Positions 9,402 to 18,163 of a DNA stretch of 52,074 bases are shown in pieces. Made by a program: the position numbers and the translations under genes. The DNA lies in assembly GCA_905216155.1 (NCBI GenBank), contig CAJMSU010000010.1, positions 1 to 52,074 of the forward strand, in the 5' to 3' direction. A model generated the notes under the pieces. That model saw nothing but the letters and a program-made list of their open reading frames with translations. It searched no databases and was not told where the DNA came from. This DNA comes from an uncultured bacterium (GTDB lineage Bacteria > Bacillota_I > Bacilli_A > RF39 > UBA660). The first letter of the stretch is position 1, and each line of letters begins with the position of its first letter.

Positions 9402-9419
9402 GGAGAGGAGTTGGTTCCT

Positions 9420-11573
9420 TTGTCTATGAAAAAAGACACTATAACTTTTGATGACGTTAAAGAAAAGTTAGAAGTATATATAGAAAATAAAGATGAGTTA
9501 GAGTTTATAGAAAAAGCATATATCTTTTCTAAAGGAAAGCATGCCGGACAATATCGTAAAAGTGGTGAGGAATATATTACTCACCCTTTAAACGTTGCTT
9601 TGATATTAACAGGAATTTATGCAGATTATGAAACTGTATCAGCTGGTCTTTTACATGATGTACTTGAAGACTGTGATTGTACTGAAGAAGAAATGGAAGC
9701 TCAATTTGGTAAAACAGTTACTAAATTAGTACAAGGTGTAACTAAATTAAGTAAAATTAATTTTTCAACAGAAAATGAATATTTAATAGATTATTATAAA
9801 AAAATAATAGTAGGTATGAGTGAAGATGTACGAGTAATAATTGTAAAACTTGCAGACAGACTTCATAATATGCGTACATTATGGGCAACTCCTGAGGATA
9901 GACAAAAAGTAAAAGCTAGAGAGGCATTAGAAATTCTTGCTCCAATAGCACATCACTTAGGTATTCATAAAATTAAAAGTGAACTTGAGGACTTAGCTCT
10001 TAGATATTTAAAACCAGATGTTTTCTATGATATAGCAGAAAAACTTAATAAAACAAAACTTGAAAGAGATAAAACTGTTTATGATATGCAAAATGAAGTT
10101 GTTAATCTTTTAAATGAACATAATATAAAGCATGAAATAAAGGGTAGATCTAAAAGTATTTATAGTATTTACAATAAGTTAAATAAGGGAAAGAAATTTA
10201 GTGATATATATGATTTATTGGCTCTTAGAATTTTGGTAAATACAGAACAAGAATGTTATTTAGCTCTTGGAATTATTCATTCAAAGTTTAGACCTTTACC
10301 AAGAAGATTTAAAGATTATATAGCTATGCCTAAACCAAACATGTATCAATCACTTCATACTACAGTTTTTGGAATAGATGGATACTTGTTTGAAATTCAA
10401 ATAAGAACTTATGATATGGATGAAGTTGCAGAAAATGGTATAGCATCCCATTGGTCATATAAAGAAAATAAAGGTTCATCAACAGCTGCTAATCTACAGT
10501 CAACAACTGAACAAAAATTACAATTTTTTAAATCAATAATTGATCTATCAAAAGATAAGATGAGTAGTGAAGATTTTGTTAATAGCGTCAAAGATGAAGT
10601 TTTAAATAATAATATTTATGTATTTACTCCAAAAGGAGATGTAATAGAATTACCAAAAGATGCAACACCACTTGATTTTGCTTATAAAATTCATACAAAA
10701 GTTGGTGAAACAACTACTGGTGCTATAGTTAATAATGCTATTGTTCCACTTAATTATGAATTAAAGAATAATGATATAGTTAAAATAATTACTAATAAAA
10801 GTTCAACTCCATCACAAGAATGGATTAATATTGTAAAAACAACTCAGGCAAGAAATAAAATTAGAAGTTTCTTTACTAAAAATGAACGAGAAGTATATAT
10901 TGAAAGAGGAAAATATACTTTAGAAAAAGAATTAAGAAAAAGAAAATTATCTTTTCAAGAATTCTTTACAGATGAAAATATTAAAAAGATATGCTCACAA
11001 ATAAAAGTTGATAATCTAGAAGAAATTTATTTATCAGTAGGGAATGGTAGGCAATCACCAAACTCTGTTATTAATATAATAGATAAAATTCAAGAAGTTC
11101 CAGCACCAAAAGTTGTTAAGGTAGCACCGAAATCAATTGATGCTGATATCATTGTAAATGGAATAGATAAAGTAAAGGTAAATCTTGCTAATTGTTGTAA
11201 TCCAATACATGGAGATGAAATTATCGGATATATTACAAAAGGAAATGGAATTACAGTACATAGAATTAATTGTCATAATTTAGCTTTACTTGATAATAGA
11301 ACTATTGATGTTTCTTGGAATAGTAATACTAATAAGAGATATTTAGCTAATATTTTAGTTTATTCTAATACAACTGATAATCATATGTTAGATATAATTC
11401 AAATGATATCTATGATGAATATTAATGTTGATGGAATTAAGACAATGAATAGGACTAATGAAGTAGTTTATGAAATTTCAATCTATGTAACTGGAGTGGA
11501 ACAGTTAGATAAACTTATGTTATCATTTAACAAATTAGGATATATTGAGAAAGTTGAGAGATTAATAAGATGA
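9420..11573 (+). CDS. rel: bifunctional (p)ppGpp synthetase/hydrolase Rel
   Basis: Makes and degrades the alarmone (p)ppGpp in the stringent response. Domain order is classic: HD hydrolase (HAGQYRKSGEEYITHP, then LLHDVLEDCD, then KLADRLHNMRT), synthetase (GRSKSIYSIYNKL, then RPLPRRFKDYIAMPKPNMYQ), TGS (YVFTPKGDVIELPKDATPLD), a Cys-containing zinc-finger-like region (NCCNPIHGDEIIGYI) and a C-terminal ACT/RRM domain. The hydrolase HD pair is intact. Start choice: the frame opens at TTG 9411, directly abutting the ribosome site AAGGAGAGGAG (9400-9410). TTG 9420 has the best spacing (9 bases); ATG 9426 is the conservative choice. dtd overlaps its stop, as in Bacillus. Confidence 0.97.
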   Translation: MSMKKDTITFDDVKEKLEVYIENKDELEFIEKAYIFSKGKHAGQYRKSGEEYITHPLNVALILTGIYADYETVSAGLLHDVLEDCDCTEEEMEAQFGKTVTKLVQGVTKLSKINFSTENEYLIDYYKKIIVGMSEDVRVIIVKLADRLHNMRTLWATPEDRQKVKAREALEILAPIAHHLGIHKIKSELEDLALRYLKPDVFYDIAEKLNKTKLERDKTVYDMQNEVVNLLNEHNIKHEIKGRSKSIYSIYNKLNKGKKFSDIYDLLALRILVNTEQECYLALGIIHSKFRPLPRRFKDYIAMPKPNMYQSLHTTVFGIDGYLFEIQIRTYDMDEVAENGIASHWSYKENKGSSTAANLQSTTEQKLQFFKSIIDLSKDKMSSEDFVNSVKDEVLNNNIYVFTPKGDVIELPKDATPLDFAYKIHTKVGETTTGAIVNNAIVPLNYELKNNDIVKIITNKSSTPSQEWINIVKTTQARNKIRSFFTKNEREVYIERGKYTLEKELRKRKLSFQEFFTDENIKKICSQIKVDNLEEIYLSVGNGRQSPNSVINIIDKIQEVPAPKVVKVAPKSIDADIIVNGIDKVKVNLANCCNPIHGDEIIGYITKGNGITVHRINCHNLALLDNRTIDVSWNSNTNKRYLANILVYSNTTDNHMLDIIQMISMMNINVDGIKTMNRTNEVVYEISIYVTGVEQLDKLMLSFNKLGYIEKVERLIR

Positions 11574-12004
11574 GAGTTTTGGTACAAAGAAGCAATGAAG
11601 CAAGCGTTGTGGTTGATGACAAGATATATTCGAAAATATCAAATGGCCTAGTTTTATTGGTAGGATTTACCGAAGGCGATAACATAGATACCATTAAATA
11701 TATGGTTAAAAAAATAATAAACTTAAGAATTTTTCCTGATGATAATGATATAATGAATAAAAGTGTTTTAGATTGTAATGGAGAAATATTATCAATATCA
11801 CAATTTACATTATATGCAAACACAAAAAAAGGGAATAGACCAAGTTATATTGAAGCATTAAAAAGTGATAAGGCAGAAGTTTTATTTGATGAATTTAATA
11901 ATGAACTAAAAAAATATATAGAGGTAAAAACTGGTAAATTTGGTGCTGATATGGAAGTTTCAATTACTAATGTTGGTCCAACAACAATCTGGTTAGAAAG
12001 GTGA
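11570..12004 (+). CDS. dtd: D-aminoacyl-tRNA deacylase
   Basis: Hydrolyses D-amino acids from mischarged tRNA. The 144-residue length is standard. The active-site SQFTLYA motif lies near residues 76-82 and the cross-subunit Gly-cisPro motif is present as NVGPTT near 135. The start ATG overlaps the rel stop codon (ATGA), so translation is coupled. The rel-dtd order is widely conserved in Firmicutes. Confidence 0.97.
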   Translation: MRVLVQRSNEASVVVDDKIYSKISNGLVLLVGFTEGDNIDTIKYMVKKIINLRIFPDDNDIMNKSVLDCNGEILSISQFTLYANTKKGNRPSYIEALKSDKAEVLFDEFNNELKKYIEVKTGKFGADMEVSITNVGPTTIWLER

Positions 12005-12008
12005 TATT

Positions 12009-13067
12009 ATGACAAGAAATAAGTTAAATTATAAATTAATAAATATAACAGCATTAATGCTACTTTTATATATAGGACTTTCTAATATAAATTTATGGAT
12101 AGTAATTATTACTAAAATTTTATCAGTATTAGCACCTTTTATAATTGGATTTATATTTGCTTATGCCTTATATCCAATTGTAAAGTTATTAGAGAAAAAG
12201 GGTGTAAGAAAATCAATATCAGTAACCACTGTTGTAATGTCTCTTATTTTAATAGTAGGACTTTTAGCAGTACTTACATTACCAAGTTTATATGATCAAG
12301 CAAGTAACTTTGCTAAATCATTACTTGAAATAGTTTCTAATTTTGGTGATAAATTTCATGTAAATCTTGGCAATTTTGAAATAAAATTAACTGATTTTTT
12401 GAATGATACTGTAAAGGATATAGGTACAATAGCATCTTCTACAACTATAGATATTATTTCAAAATCAATTGATTTTCTAGGTAAGTTTATTGTTGGCTTT
12501 GTTGGTTTTATTTACTTTTTAGCTGATATGGATCAAATAAGGGAAGGATGTAAGAATATATTGTTATCAATAAATAAAAAATCATATAACTATGTAAAAT
12601 GTTTAGATGAAGAAATTGGTAATTATTTAAAAGGCTTAGGTATATTTATGATTATTCAGTTTTTTGAGTATAGTATATTGTATTTTTTAGTAGGACATCC
12701 AAACTGGTTAATACTAGGAATACTTGCATGTATAACTACTATAATTCCATATTTTGGTGGTCTAGCTACTAACATACTTGCTATAATCACGGCCAGCTTA
12801 ATTTCACCAAAAGTACTTATTGGTACAATAATTATATGTTTAATCTTCCCACAATTAGATGGATATTTAATTTCACCAAAAGTTTATGGAAAAACAAATA
12901 ATGTTAATCCATTAATTACTATCATGGTAGTTAGTGTAGGTGGTACATTGGCAGGAATTTTTGGAATAATCGCTGCACTTCCATGTTACTTGTTATGTAG
13001 AACAACATATCTATTCTTTAAACAAGATCTTAAAAAAAGCATGAAAAAAATTAAAAATACAAATTAA
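12009..13067 (+). CDS. AI-2E family transporter (permease)
   Basis: A 352-residue polytopic membrane protein of the AI-2E exporter/permease family. Hydrophobic segments lie at about residues 10-28, 33-56, 70-90, 150-172, 205-228, 232-262, 265-280 and 305-335. The family's late motif is visible as PQLDGYLISPKVYGKTNNVNP. Members include the TqsA exporter and others linked to sodium/proton exchange, so the substrate cannot be read from sequence. The ribosome site GGTGAT overlaps the dtd stop codon, so it belongs to the rel-dtd operon. Confidence 0.88.
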   Translation: MTRNKLNYKLINITALMLLLYIGLSNINLWIVIITKILSVLAPFIIGFIFAYALYPIVKLLEKKGVRKSISVTTVVMSLILIVGLLAVLTLPSLYDQASNFAKSLLEIVSNFGDKFHVNLGNFEIKLTDFLNDTVKDIGTIASSTTIDIISKSIDFLGKFIVGFVGFIYFLADMDQIREGCKNILLSINKKSYNYVKCLDEEIGNYLKGLGIFMIIQFFEYSILYFLVGHPNWLILGILACITTIIPYFGGLATNILAIITASLISPKVLIGTIIICLIFPQLDGYLISPKVYGKTNNVNPLITIMVVSVGGTLAGIFGIIAALPCYLLCRTTYLFFKQDLKKSMKKIKNTN

Positions 13068-13078
13068 TTGGGGTATAT

Positions 13079-14197
13079 ATGAATATAGTTACAGATGATT
13101 ATGGAAAATTAAAAGAAGAAATAAATAATTTATTATATATAATAGAACATAAAAAGTTAAAAGATCAAATGGCAGCATTGGCGTCAATTGAAGGAATAAT
13201 GGCTTTATTAGACAATTTTGATAAAAGTATTTTTGATTTTGATATTAGTATACTTGAAAAGCCATATTTATTAACAAGCTATGCCCAAAAAATGTCATCT
13301 AACTATAAGAACTTTAAGAAAAATTTTATACAAAATAAAGAATTCCACCAAAAATATTTAAAGGATATATTAACGGTAATTGATGAGAATTTAGGCCAAA
13401 TAGATGATACTTATAGAAGCATGAAAACTACTTATCTCACTGATTGTGAATGTTATGACATTATGCTGGAGTACGCGAGAAGTGTAAATAAGTATGATTT
13501 ATTTAAGGAATTAGTTAAAAATAGGCGTATTTTTGAGCTTGACAATAATGATTTATATAATGGAGAAGCTCTTAATATAATGAATAATGAGAATAGTTTT
13601 ATATTTTTAAATAATTTTTCTAATGATGTAATGTCTATGACTACTTTGATTCATGAGTTTGGGCATATAGATGATTTTAATATTGCAAATAAAAAATATA
13701 GTATTAATGAGATTAATAATCAAAATTTAATGTCAGTATATAATGAAGTTAATTCAAAATATCATGAAAAGAAATTTCTTCATTATTTAATTGATAATAA
13801 CATTTTAAAAGATGAGGCAATAGATACAATAATAGATTTATATTGGAAAGATTATGATGAGATTTTAGCAACTTATATATTATCTTTATTACCGGATAAA
13901 GTTATTTTCAATGAAAAATATGTAAATATGAATGGCGAAAAGATAAAAGAACTACTTCCAAAAAAATTTCCTTGTAGTGGTGATACTATAGAATCTCTTG
14001 AGTTAGATTTACAAGAGGATGTTAATTACTGCTATGGTGCTATAGTAAGTGAGTTTTTAGATACTAAGGAAGAACGAGAAAAATTTTATAATAATTATAG
14101 AGGTAAATATTTTGATAAAAGGTATTTAATAAATAATGAGTTCACAAAAGATAATTTTGCAAAAATATATAGTAAGAAACTTTATAAAATAAGATAG
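13079..14197 (+). CDS. short M3-like zinc metallopeptidase
   Basis: A 372-residue soluble protein with the gluzincin motif HEFGH (H192, E193, H196). Thirty-one residues after H192 comes E223 in YNEVNSKYHE, which lines up with the third zinc ligand in the AEVASTFNE segment of oligoendopeptidase F. This supports the M3 (PepF/thimet) family, though members usually have about 600 residues; the N-terminal half is strongly reduced. There is no signal peptide, so it probably cleaves peptides in the cytoplasm. It lies 11 bases after the transporter gene. The substrate is unknown. Confidence 0.75.
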   Translation: MNIVTDDYGKLKEEINNLLYIIEHKKLKDQMAALASIEGIMALLDNFDKSIFDFDISILEKPYLLTSYAQKMSSNYKNFKKNFIQNKEFHQKYLKDILTVIDENLGQIDDTYRSMKTTYLTDCECYDIMLEYARSVNKYDLFKELVKNRRIFELDNNDLYNGEALNIMNNENSFIFLNNFSNDVMSMTTLIHEFGHIDDFNIANKKYSINEINNQNLMSVYNEVNSKYHEKKFLHYLIDNNILKDEAIDTIIDLYWKDYDEILATYILSLLPDKVIFNEKYVNMNGEKIKELLPKKFPCSGDTIESLELDLQEDVNYCYGAIVSEFLDTKEEREKFYNNYRGKYFDKRYLINNEFTKDNFAKIYSKKLYKIR

Positions 14198-14217
14198 TAA
14201 TTAATTACTATTTTTTT
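14195..14217 (+). terminator. terminator fused to the stop codon of the peptidase gene
   Basis: A perfect 16-base palindrome TAGTAATTAATTACTA (14195-14210) starts with the TAG stop codon itself and runs straight into seven T residues. Confidence 0.6.
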
Positions 14218-14225
14218 AATATTTT

Positions 14226-14234
14226 TGATATAAT
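14226..14234 (+). promoter_or_regulatory. extended -10 promoter of the acyl-CoA synthetase operon
   Basis: TGA-TATAAT, with the hexamer at 14229-14234, lies 25 bases before the start codon and directly follows the upstream terminator. No convincing -35. Confidence 0.55.
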
Positions 14235-14259
14235 TATAAATGATAGGTAAGGTGAAGAT

Positions 14260-15981
14260 ATGAATAAATTCATAAAAAGATTTTTTAAGAAAAGACCAAA
14301 GTATACAGATTATTGGCCTAAAGATGTAAGACTTGGTATTAAAACACCTGATGGAACAATATATGAGTATTTAAAAGAAAAGACTAAAGATAGTAAAAGC
14401 GTGAACTGTATTTCTTATTTTGATAGGCATATGACATATAAACAATTTTTTAGAAAAGTTGACTTAGTATCTAAGAGTCTTTTAAAACTAGGTGTAAAAG
14501 AGAAAGATGTAGTAACAATATGCATGCCAAATACGCCTGAGGCTTTAATTGCATTTTATGCTTGTAATAATATAGGTGCTATTGCTAATATGGTACATCC
14601 GTTATCAGGACAAGATGAAATAAAATTATATGTGAATGAGACAAATTCTAAAATATTAATAATGATAGATATGTGTTATGAAAAGGTAGAAGATATAATA
14701 AAGGAGACATCATTATTAAAAACAATTGTGGTATCAGCAAAAGATTCAATGCCTATGCTATGGTCAATAGGCTATCAATTTAGTAGAGGTTTTAGAATAA
14801 AAAAGCCTAAAAGAAGAGATGAAAACTATATATATTGGGCTGAATTTGTTATGAATGGTATGTCATATCAAAAAGAAATTATAAATCATATGAAAAAAGA
14901 TGATCCTGCAGTTATACTTCATAGTGGAGGAACAACTGGTACGCCAAAAGGAATTGTTTTATCTAATGCTAATTTTAATGCATTAGAAGTTCAATGTGAA
15001 GTTAATATTGATAATTGTAAACCAGGAGAAAAAATTATTACTATTTTACCAATTTTTCATGGTTTTGGACTTGGTGTGTGCGTGCATACTGGAATGTGTA
15101 TGAAAATTGAAAATATTTTAATGCCAGAATTTGATATAAAAAGATTTATTAAAATATTAAAAACACAAAAACCAACTGTACTTGCTTGTGTTCCAACTTT
15201 ATGGGATGCTATGGTGCATAGTAGGGATTTAGAAAATGTAGACTTATCATTTTTAAAATATTGTATAAATGGTGGGGATGCAGTAGCATCTAAAAAAGAG
15301 GATGAATTTAATGATTTTTTACATAAACATAACGCTACAATAAAGTTATCAAAAGGATATGGTATGACAGAATCAACAGCTGCTACTTGTTATACATATG
15401 GAGATTCTAATAAAAAAGGTTCAATTGGAGTTCCAATGCCTGGAAATAAATATTCAATTTGTATACCAGCAACGGATGAAGAAGTAGATATTGGTGTAGA
15501 AGGAGAAATATGTGTATCAGGTCCAACAATTATGCTAGGATATTTAAATAATGAAAAGGAAACAAATTTGGTTTTGATGAAGCATAGTGATGGAAGAATA
15601 TATTTGCATACAGGGGATTTAGGCTATATAGCACCAGATGGAATAGTTTATTTTACCCAAAGATTAAAAAGAATGATTGTATCAAATGGTTATAATGTAT
15701 ATCCATCTAGAATAGAAGAAGTTATTGAATCGCATAATGATGTTTTACAATGTTCAGTAGTAGGAATTCCACATCCATATAAAGGTGAAATACCAAAAGC
15801 TTTTATTGTTTTAAAAAGTGGTGTTAAACCTAGTATGAAAATAAAACATGAAATTAAAGATTTATGTGAAGAAAAATTATCAAAATTTTCAATACCAAAG
15901 GATTATGAATTTAGGGAAAGCCTACCTAAAACATTATTAGGTAAAGTAAATTATAAGGAGTTAGAAAAAGATAATGGATAA
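14260..15981 (+). CDS. AMP-dependent fatty acyl-CoA synthetase/ligase
   Basis: ANL-superfamily enzyme that adenylates a carboxylic acid and transfers it to CoA or another thiol. Motifs in order: the phosphate-binding loop HSGGTTGTPKG (near residue 225), GYGMTEST (near 367), LHTGDLGY (near 449), the hinge and A8 region RLKRMIVSNGYNVYPSRIEEV (near 470), and the C-terminal catalytic lysine in PKTLLGKVNYKEL. At 573 residues it is full length. A fatty acid is the likeliest substrate, but motifs do not fix it. The next gene's ATG overlaps its last codons. Confidence 0.88.
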   Translation: MNKFIKRFFKKRPKYTDYWPKDVRLGIKTPDGTIYEYLKEKTKDSKSVNCISYFDRHMTYKQFFRKVDLVSKSLLKLGVKEKDVVTICMPNTPEALIAFYACNNIGAIANMVHPLSGQDEIKLYVNETNSKILIMIDMCYEKVEDIIKETSLLKTIVVSAKDSMPMLWSIGYQFSRGFRIKKPKRRDENYIYWAEFVMNGMSYQKEIINHMKKDDPAVILHSGGTTGTPKGIVLSNANFNALEVQCEVNIDNCKPGEKIITILPIFHGFGLGVCVHTGMCMKIENILMPEFDIKRFIKILKTQKPTVLACVPTLWDAMVHSRDLENVDLSFLKYCINGGDAVASKKEDEFNDFLHKHNATIKLSKGYGMTESTAATCYTYGDSNKKGSIGVPMPGNKYSICIPATDEEVDIGVEGEICVSGPTIMLGYLNNEKETNLVLMKHSDGRIYLHTGDLGYIAPDGIVYFTQRLKRMIVSNGYNVYPSRIEEVIESHNDVLQCSVVGIPHPYKGEIPKAFIVLKSGVKPSMKIKHEIKDLCEEKLSKFSIPKDYEFRESLPKTLLGKVNYKELEKDNG

Positions 15982-16534
15982 GAGTTTAAAATTAATTAAT
16001 AAAATAGTCGCATCTATTATATTAATAGGAACAATTATATTTATGATAAAAGATCCAAGGACAAGTAGAATGCTTACTTATTTATCAGTAATACCATTAA
16101 TATTGGTACCAGTAATAGTTAGAAAATTTATTTGTAAATTGGAAAACGTTGATATTACGATTTATTATATTTTTATCTTTTTTGCTTATCTTCTTGGATG
16201 CTGTGCTAATCTATATAATAAAACAGCTAATTTTGATTCGATAATGCATTTTTCATCAGGTGTTTATACAATGTTTATAGCATTAAAACTTTCTAATTAT
16301 AAAAAGATAAGTGATAAAGTAGCAAAATTAATATTTTGTTTTGGTTTTATCTTCATGGTAGCAGGAATATGGGAAATATGTGAATTTAGTGCTGATAAGA
16401 TATTACATACTAGATTTCAACATAATGAAACAGAAGGTGTAAATGATACAATGATAGATATTATCATGGCATTTATTGGTTCTATAATAACTTATATATT
16501 TTATAATATTAAGAAAAAAGTAGTTAAAAGTTAA
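15974..16534 (+). CDS. YjdF/DUF2238-like membrane protein
   Basis: A 186-residue integral membrane protein with about five hydrophobic segments (residues 10-27, 37-52, 62-80, 120-137 and 162-180). Conserved polar positions of the YjdF (DUF2238) family appear within or next to the helices: FDSIMHFSSG (near 89), GIWEICEF (near 136) and NDTMIDIIMAF (near 156). The family has no firm function. It overlaps the acyl-CoA synthetase gene by 8 bases, so the two are coupled; a role in lipid or envelope metabolism would be inference only. Confidence 0.72.
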   Translation: MDKSLKLINKIVASIILIGTIIFMIKDPRTSRMLTYLSVIPLILVPVIVRKFICKLENVDITIYYIFIFFAYLLGCCANLYNKTANFDSIMHFSSGVYTMFIALKLSNYKKISDKVAKLIFCFGFIFMVAGIWEICEFSADKILHTRFQHNETEGVNDTMIDIIMAFIGSIITYIFYNIKKKVVKS

Positions 16535-16566
16535 GATATAATAAAAAATAAAACTTAAATATTTGG

Positions 16567-16595
16567 TTGAAAAATTAAAAAAACTAGTATATACT
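16567..16595 (+). promoter_or_regulatory. promoter of the hisS-aspS T-box transcript
   Basis: The -35 hexamer TTGAAA (16567-16572), a 17-base spacer and the -10 hexamer TATACT (16590-16595). Transcription would begin about 16602, right before the T-box Stem I. Confidence 0.7.
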
Positions 16596-16603
16596 ATATG
16601 TGA

Positions 16604-16792
16604 CTTCTGTAAGAAGAGTAGTAACTTATAAATTTATAGAGAAAGTATGGTTGGTGAAAATACTTAATTTACTGTTATGAAGACACTTACAAAAAAAGAA
16701 TTCCGGGTAACTACGATATAAGTATGAAGAGTATAAAATAAGGTGGCACCACGAATTATTTCGTCCTTAATAAGTGCCATCTTTTTATTTTA
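16604..16792 (+). ncRNA. T-box leader (tRNA-sensing riboswitch) of hisS-aspS
   Basis: Stem I closes by TGTAAG (16608-16613) with CTTACA (16686-16691). An inner helix pairs GTAAC (16621-16625) with GTTAT (16674-16678). The specifier loop has AGTA on the 5' side (16617-16620) and GAA-GAC-A on the 3' side, giving specifier GAC (Asp) at 16682-16684. The apical region has GGTTGGTG. The T-box AAGGTGGCACCACGA (16740-16754) has the tRNA-end-pairing UGGC; its C matches G73 of bacterial tRNA-Asp, whereas tRNA-His has C73. The competing terminator pairs 16741-16749 with 16774-16782, followed by TTTTTATTTT. Uncharged tRNA-Asp should favour readthrough into hisS. Confidence 0.93.
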
Positions 16793-16804
16793 AAGGAGGA
16801 TTTT

Positions 16805-18163
16805 ATGATAAAAAGACAAAAAGGATGCAATGATATCTATGGAAGAGAAGCAAAGATTTGGAAGTATGTAGAAAGTGTTATTGATGCTACTATGGAAAAA
16901 TATAACTATAATTACATAAGAACGCCAATATTTGAAGCAACTGATTTATTTCATAGAGGAATAGGTGATACTACAGATATAGTAACTAAAGAAAGCTATG
17001 ATTTTACAGATAAGGGTAATAGAAATATAACATTAAGACCAGAAGGTACTGCTGGTGTTGTTAGAAGTTATATTGAAAATAAAATGTATGCTTTACCTAC
17101 ACAACCAGTAAAAGTTTATTATAATGGTACAATGTATCGTTATGAAAGACCACAATCAGGAAGAGATAGGGAACTTACTCAATTTGGTGTTGAAGTTTTA
17201 GGTAGTAATGATCCATTGAGTGATGCTGAGGTTATTTCTCTAGCTGTAAATATATATAAAATGTTAGGATTAAAAGAATTAAAAGTTAATATAAATTCTT
17301 TAGGTGATAAAACTTCGCGTGATAATTATAGACAAGCTCTAATTGATTATTTTAGACCTCATATATCAACATTATGTGAAGATTGTCAAACAAGATTTGA
17401 AAAGAATCCATTAAGGATTTTAGATTGCAAAGTAGATAGTGATAATCCTATATTAAAAAATGCTCCAAAGACTTTAGATTATTTAAATGATGAAAGTAGG
17501 GATCATTTTGAAAAAGTATGTGATTATCTAGATATTTTAGGAATTAAATATGAAATTAATCCTAATATAGTAAGAGGACTTGATTATTATAATCATACAG
17601 TTTTTGAAATAGAGGCAAAAGTAGAAGGATTTGGATCTAATAATGTAATAGGTGCTGGTGGAAGATACAATGGACTTGTTGATCAATTAGATGGACCAGA
17701 GACTCCATGTGTTGGTTTTGCATCTGGAATTGGTAGACTTGTAATGGCTCTTGAACTTGAAAAGGTTAAGCTGCCAATAGTAGAAGATATAGATTTATTC
17801 TTAATGTATGTTAATGAAGATGAAAAGAAATATGCTGCATATTTATCACAAGAATTAAGAATGGCCGGTTTTATCGTTGATACAGAATATACAAATCGTG
17901 GATTAAAGGGACAATTTAAACAAGCAGATAGATTAAATGCTAAATTTACATGTGTTTTAAATAGTGAAGATTTAAATAATAATGAGGTAAAAATAAAAAA
18001 TAATAAAACAAAAGAAGAAGAGATTATTAGTTTAGATGTTTTAATTTATTACTTAGATGAAAAAATAAATGCAGGAACAGATGGTTTTGATGACTGCAGT
18101 TGTGGTCATGAAGATGGTTGTTGCAGTGAAGAATGTCATTGTCATCATAAGGAGGAAGAATAA
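16805..18163 (+). CDS. hisS: histidyl-tRNA synthetase with a Cys/His-rich tail
   Basis: Class II synthetase that charges tRNA-His. Motif 2 region with RPEGTAG (residues 78-84), histidine motif RGLDYYNHTVFE (257-268), then GAGGRYNGL and GFASGIGR. The anticodon-binding domain occupies about 325-420. After the normal end, a tail at 431-448 is crowded with six Cys (431, 433, 439, 440, 444, 446) and four His (435, 445, 447, 448), not part of standard HisRS and looking like a metal-binding tail. The strong ribosome site AAAGGAGG is at 16792-16799. Stop and aspS start overlap (TAATG). Expression is under the upstream T-box. Confidence 0.97.
   Translation: MIKRQKGCNDIYGREAKIWKYVESVIDATMEKYNYNYIRTPIFEATDLFHRGIGDTTDIVTKESYDFTDKGNRNITLRPEGTAGVVRSYIENKMYALPTQPVKVYYNGTMYRYERPQSGRDRELTQFGVEVLGSNDPLSDAEVISLAVNIYKMLGLKELKVNINSLGDKTSRDNYRQALIDYFRPHISTLCEDCQTRFEKNPLRILDCKVDSDNPILKNAPKTLDYLNDESRDHFEKVCDYLDILGIKYEINPNIVRGLDYYNHTVFEIEAKVEGFGSNNVIGAGGRYNGLVDQLDGPETPCVGFASGIGRLVMALELEKVKLPIVEDIDLFLMYVNEDEKKYAAYLSQELRMAGFIVDTEYTNRGLKGQFKQADRLNAKFTCVLNSEDLNNNEVKIKNNKTKEEEIISLDVLIYYLDEKINAGTDGFDDCSCGHEDGCCSEECHCHHKEEE

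Noticed and set aside
15974..16534. Acid-phosphatase-like or VanZ-like membrane enzyme
   Set aside because: No PAP2 or VanZ motif; the polar positions fit YjdF/DUF2238 better.
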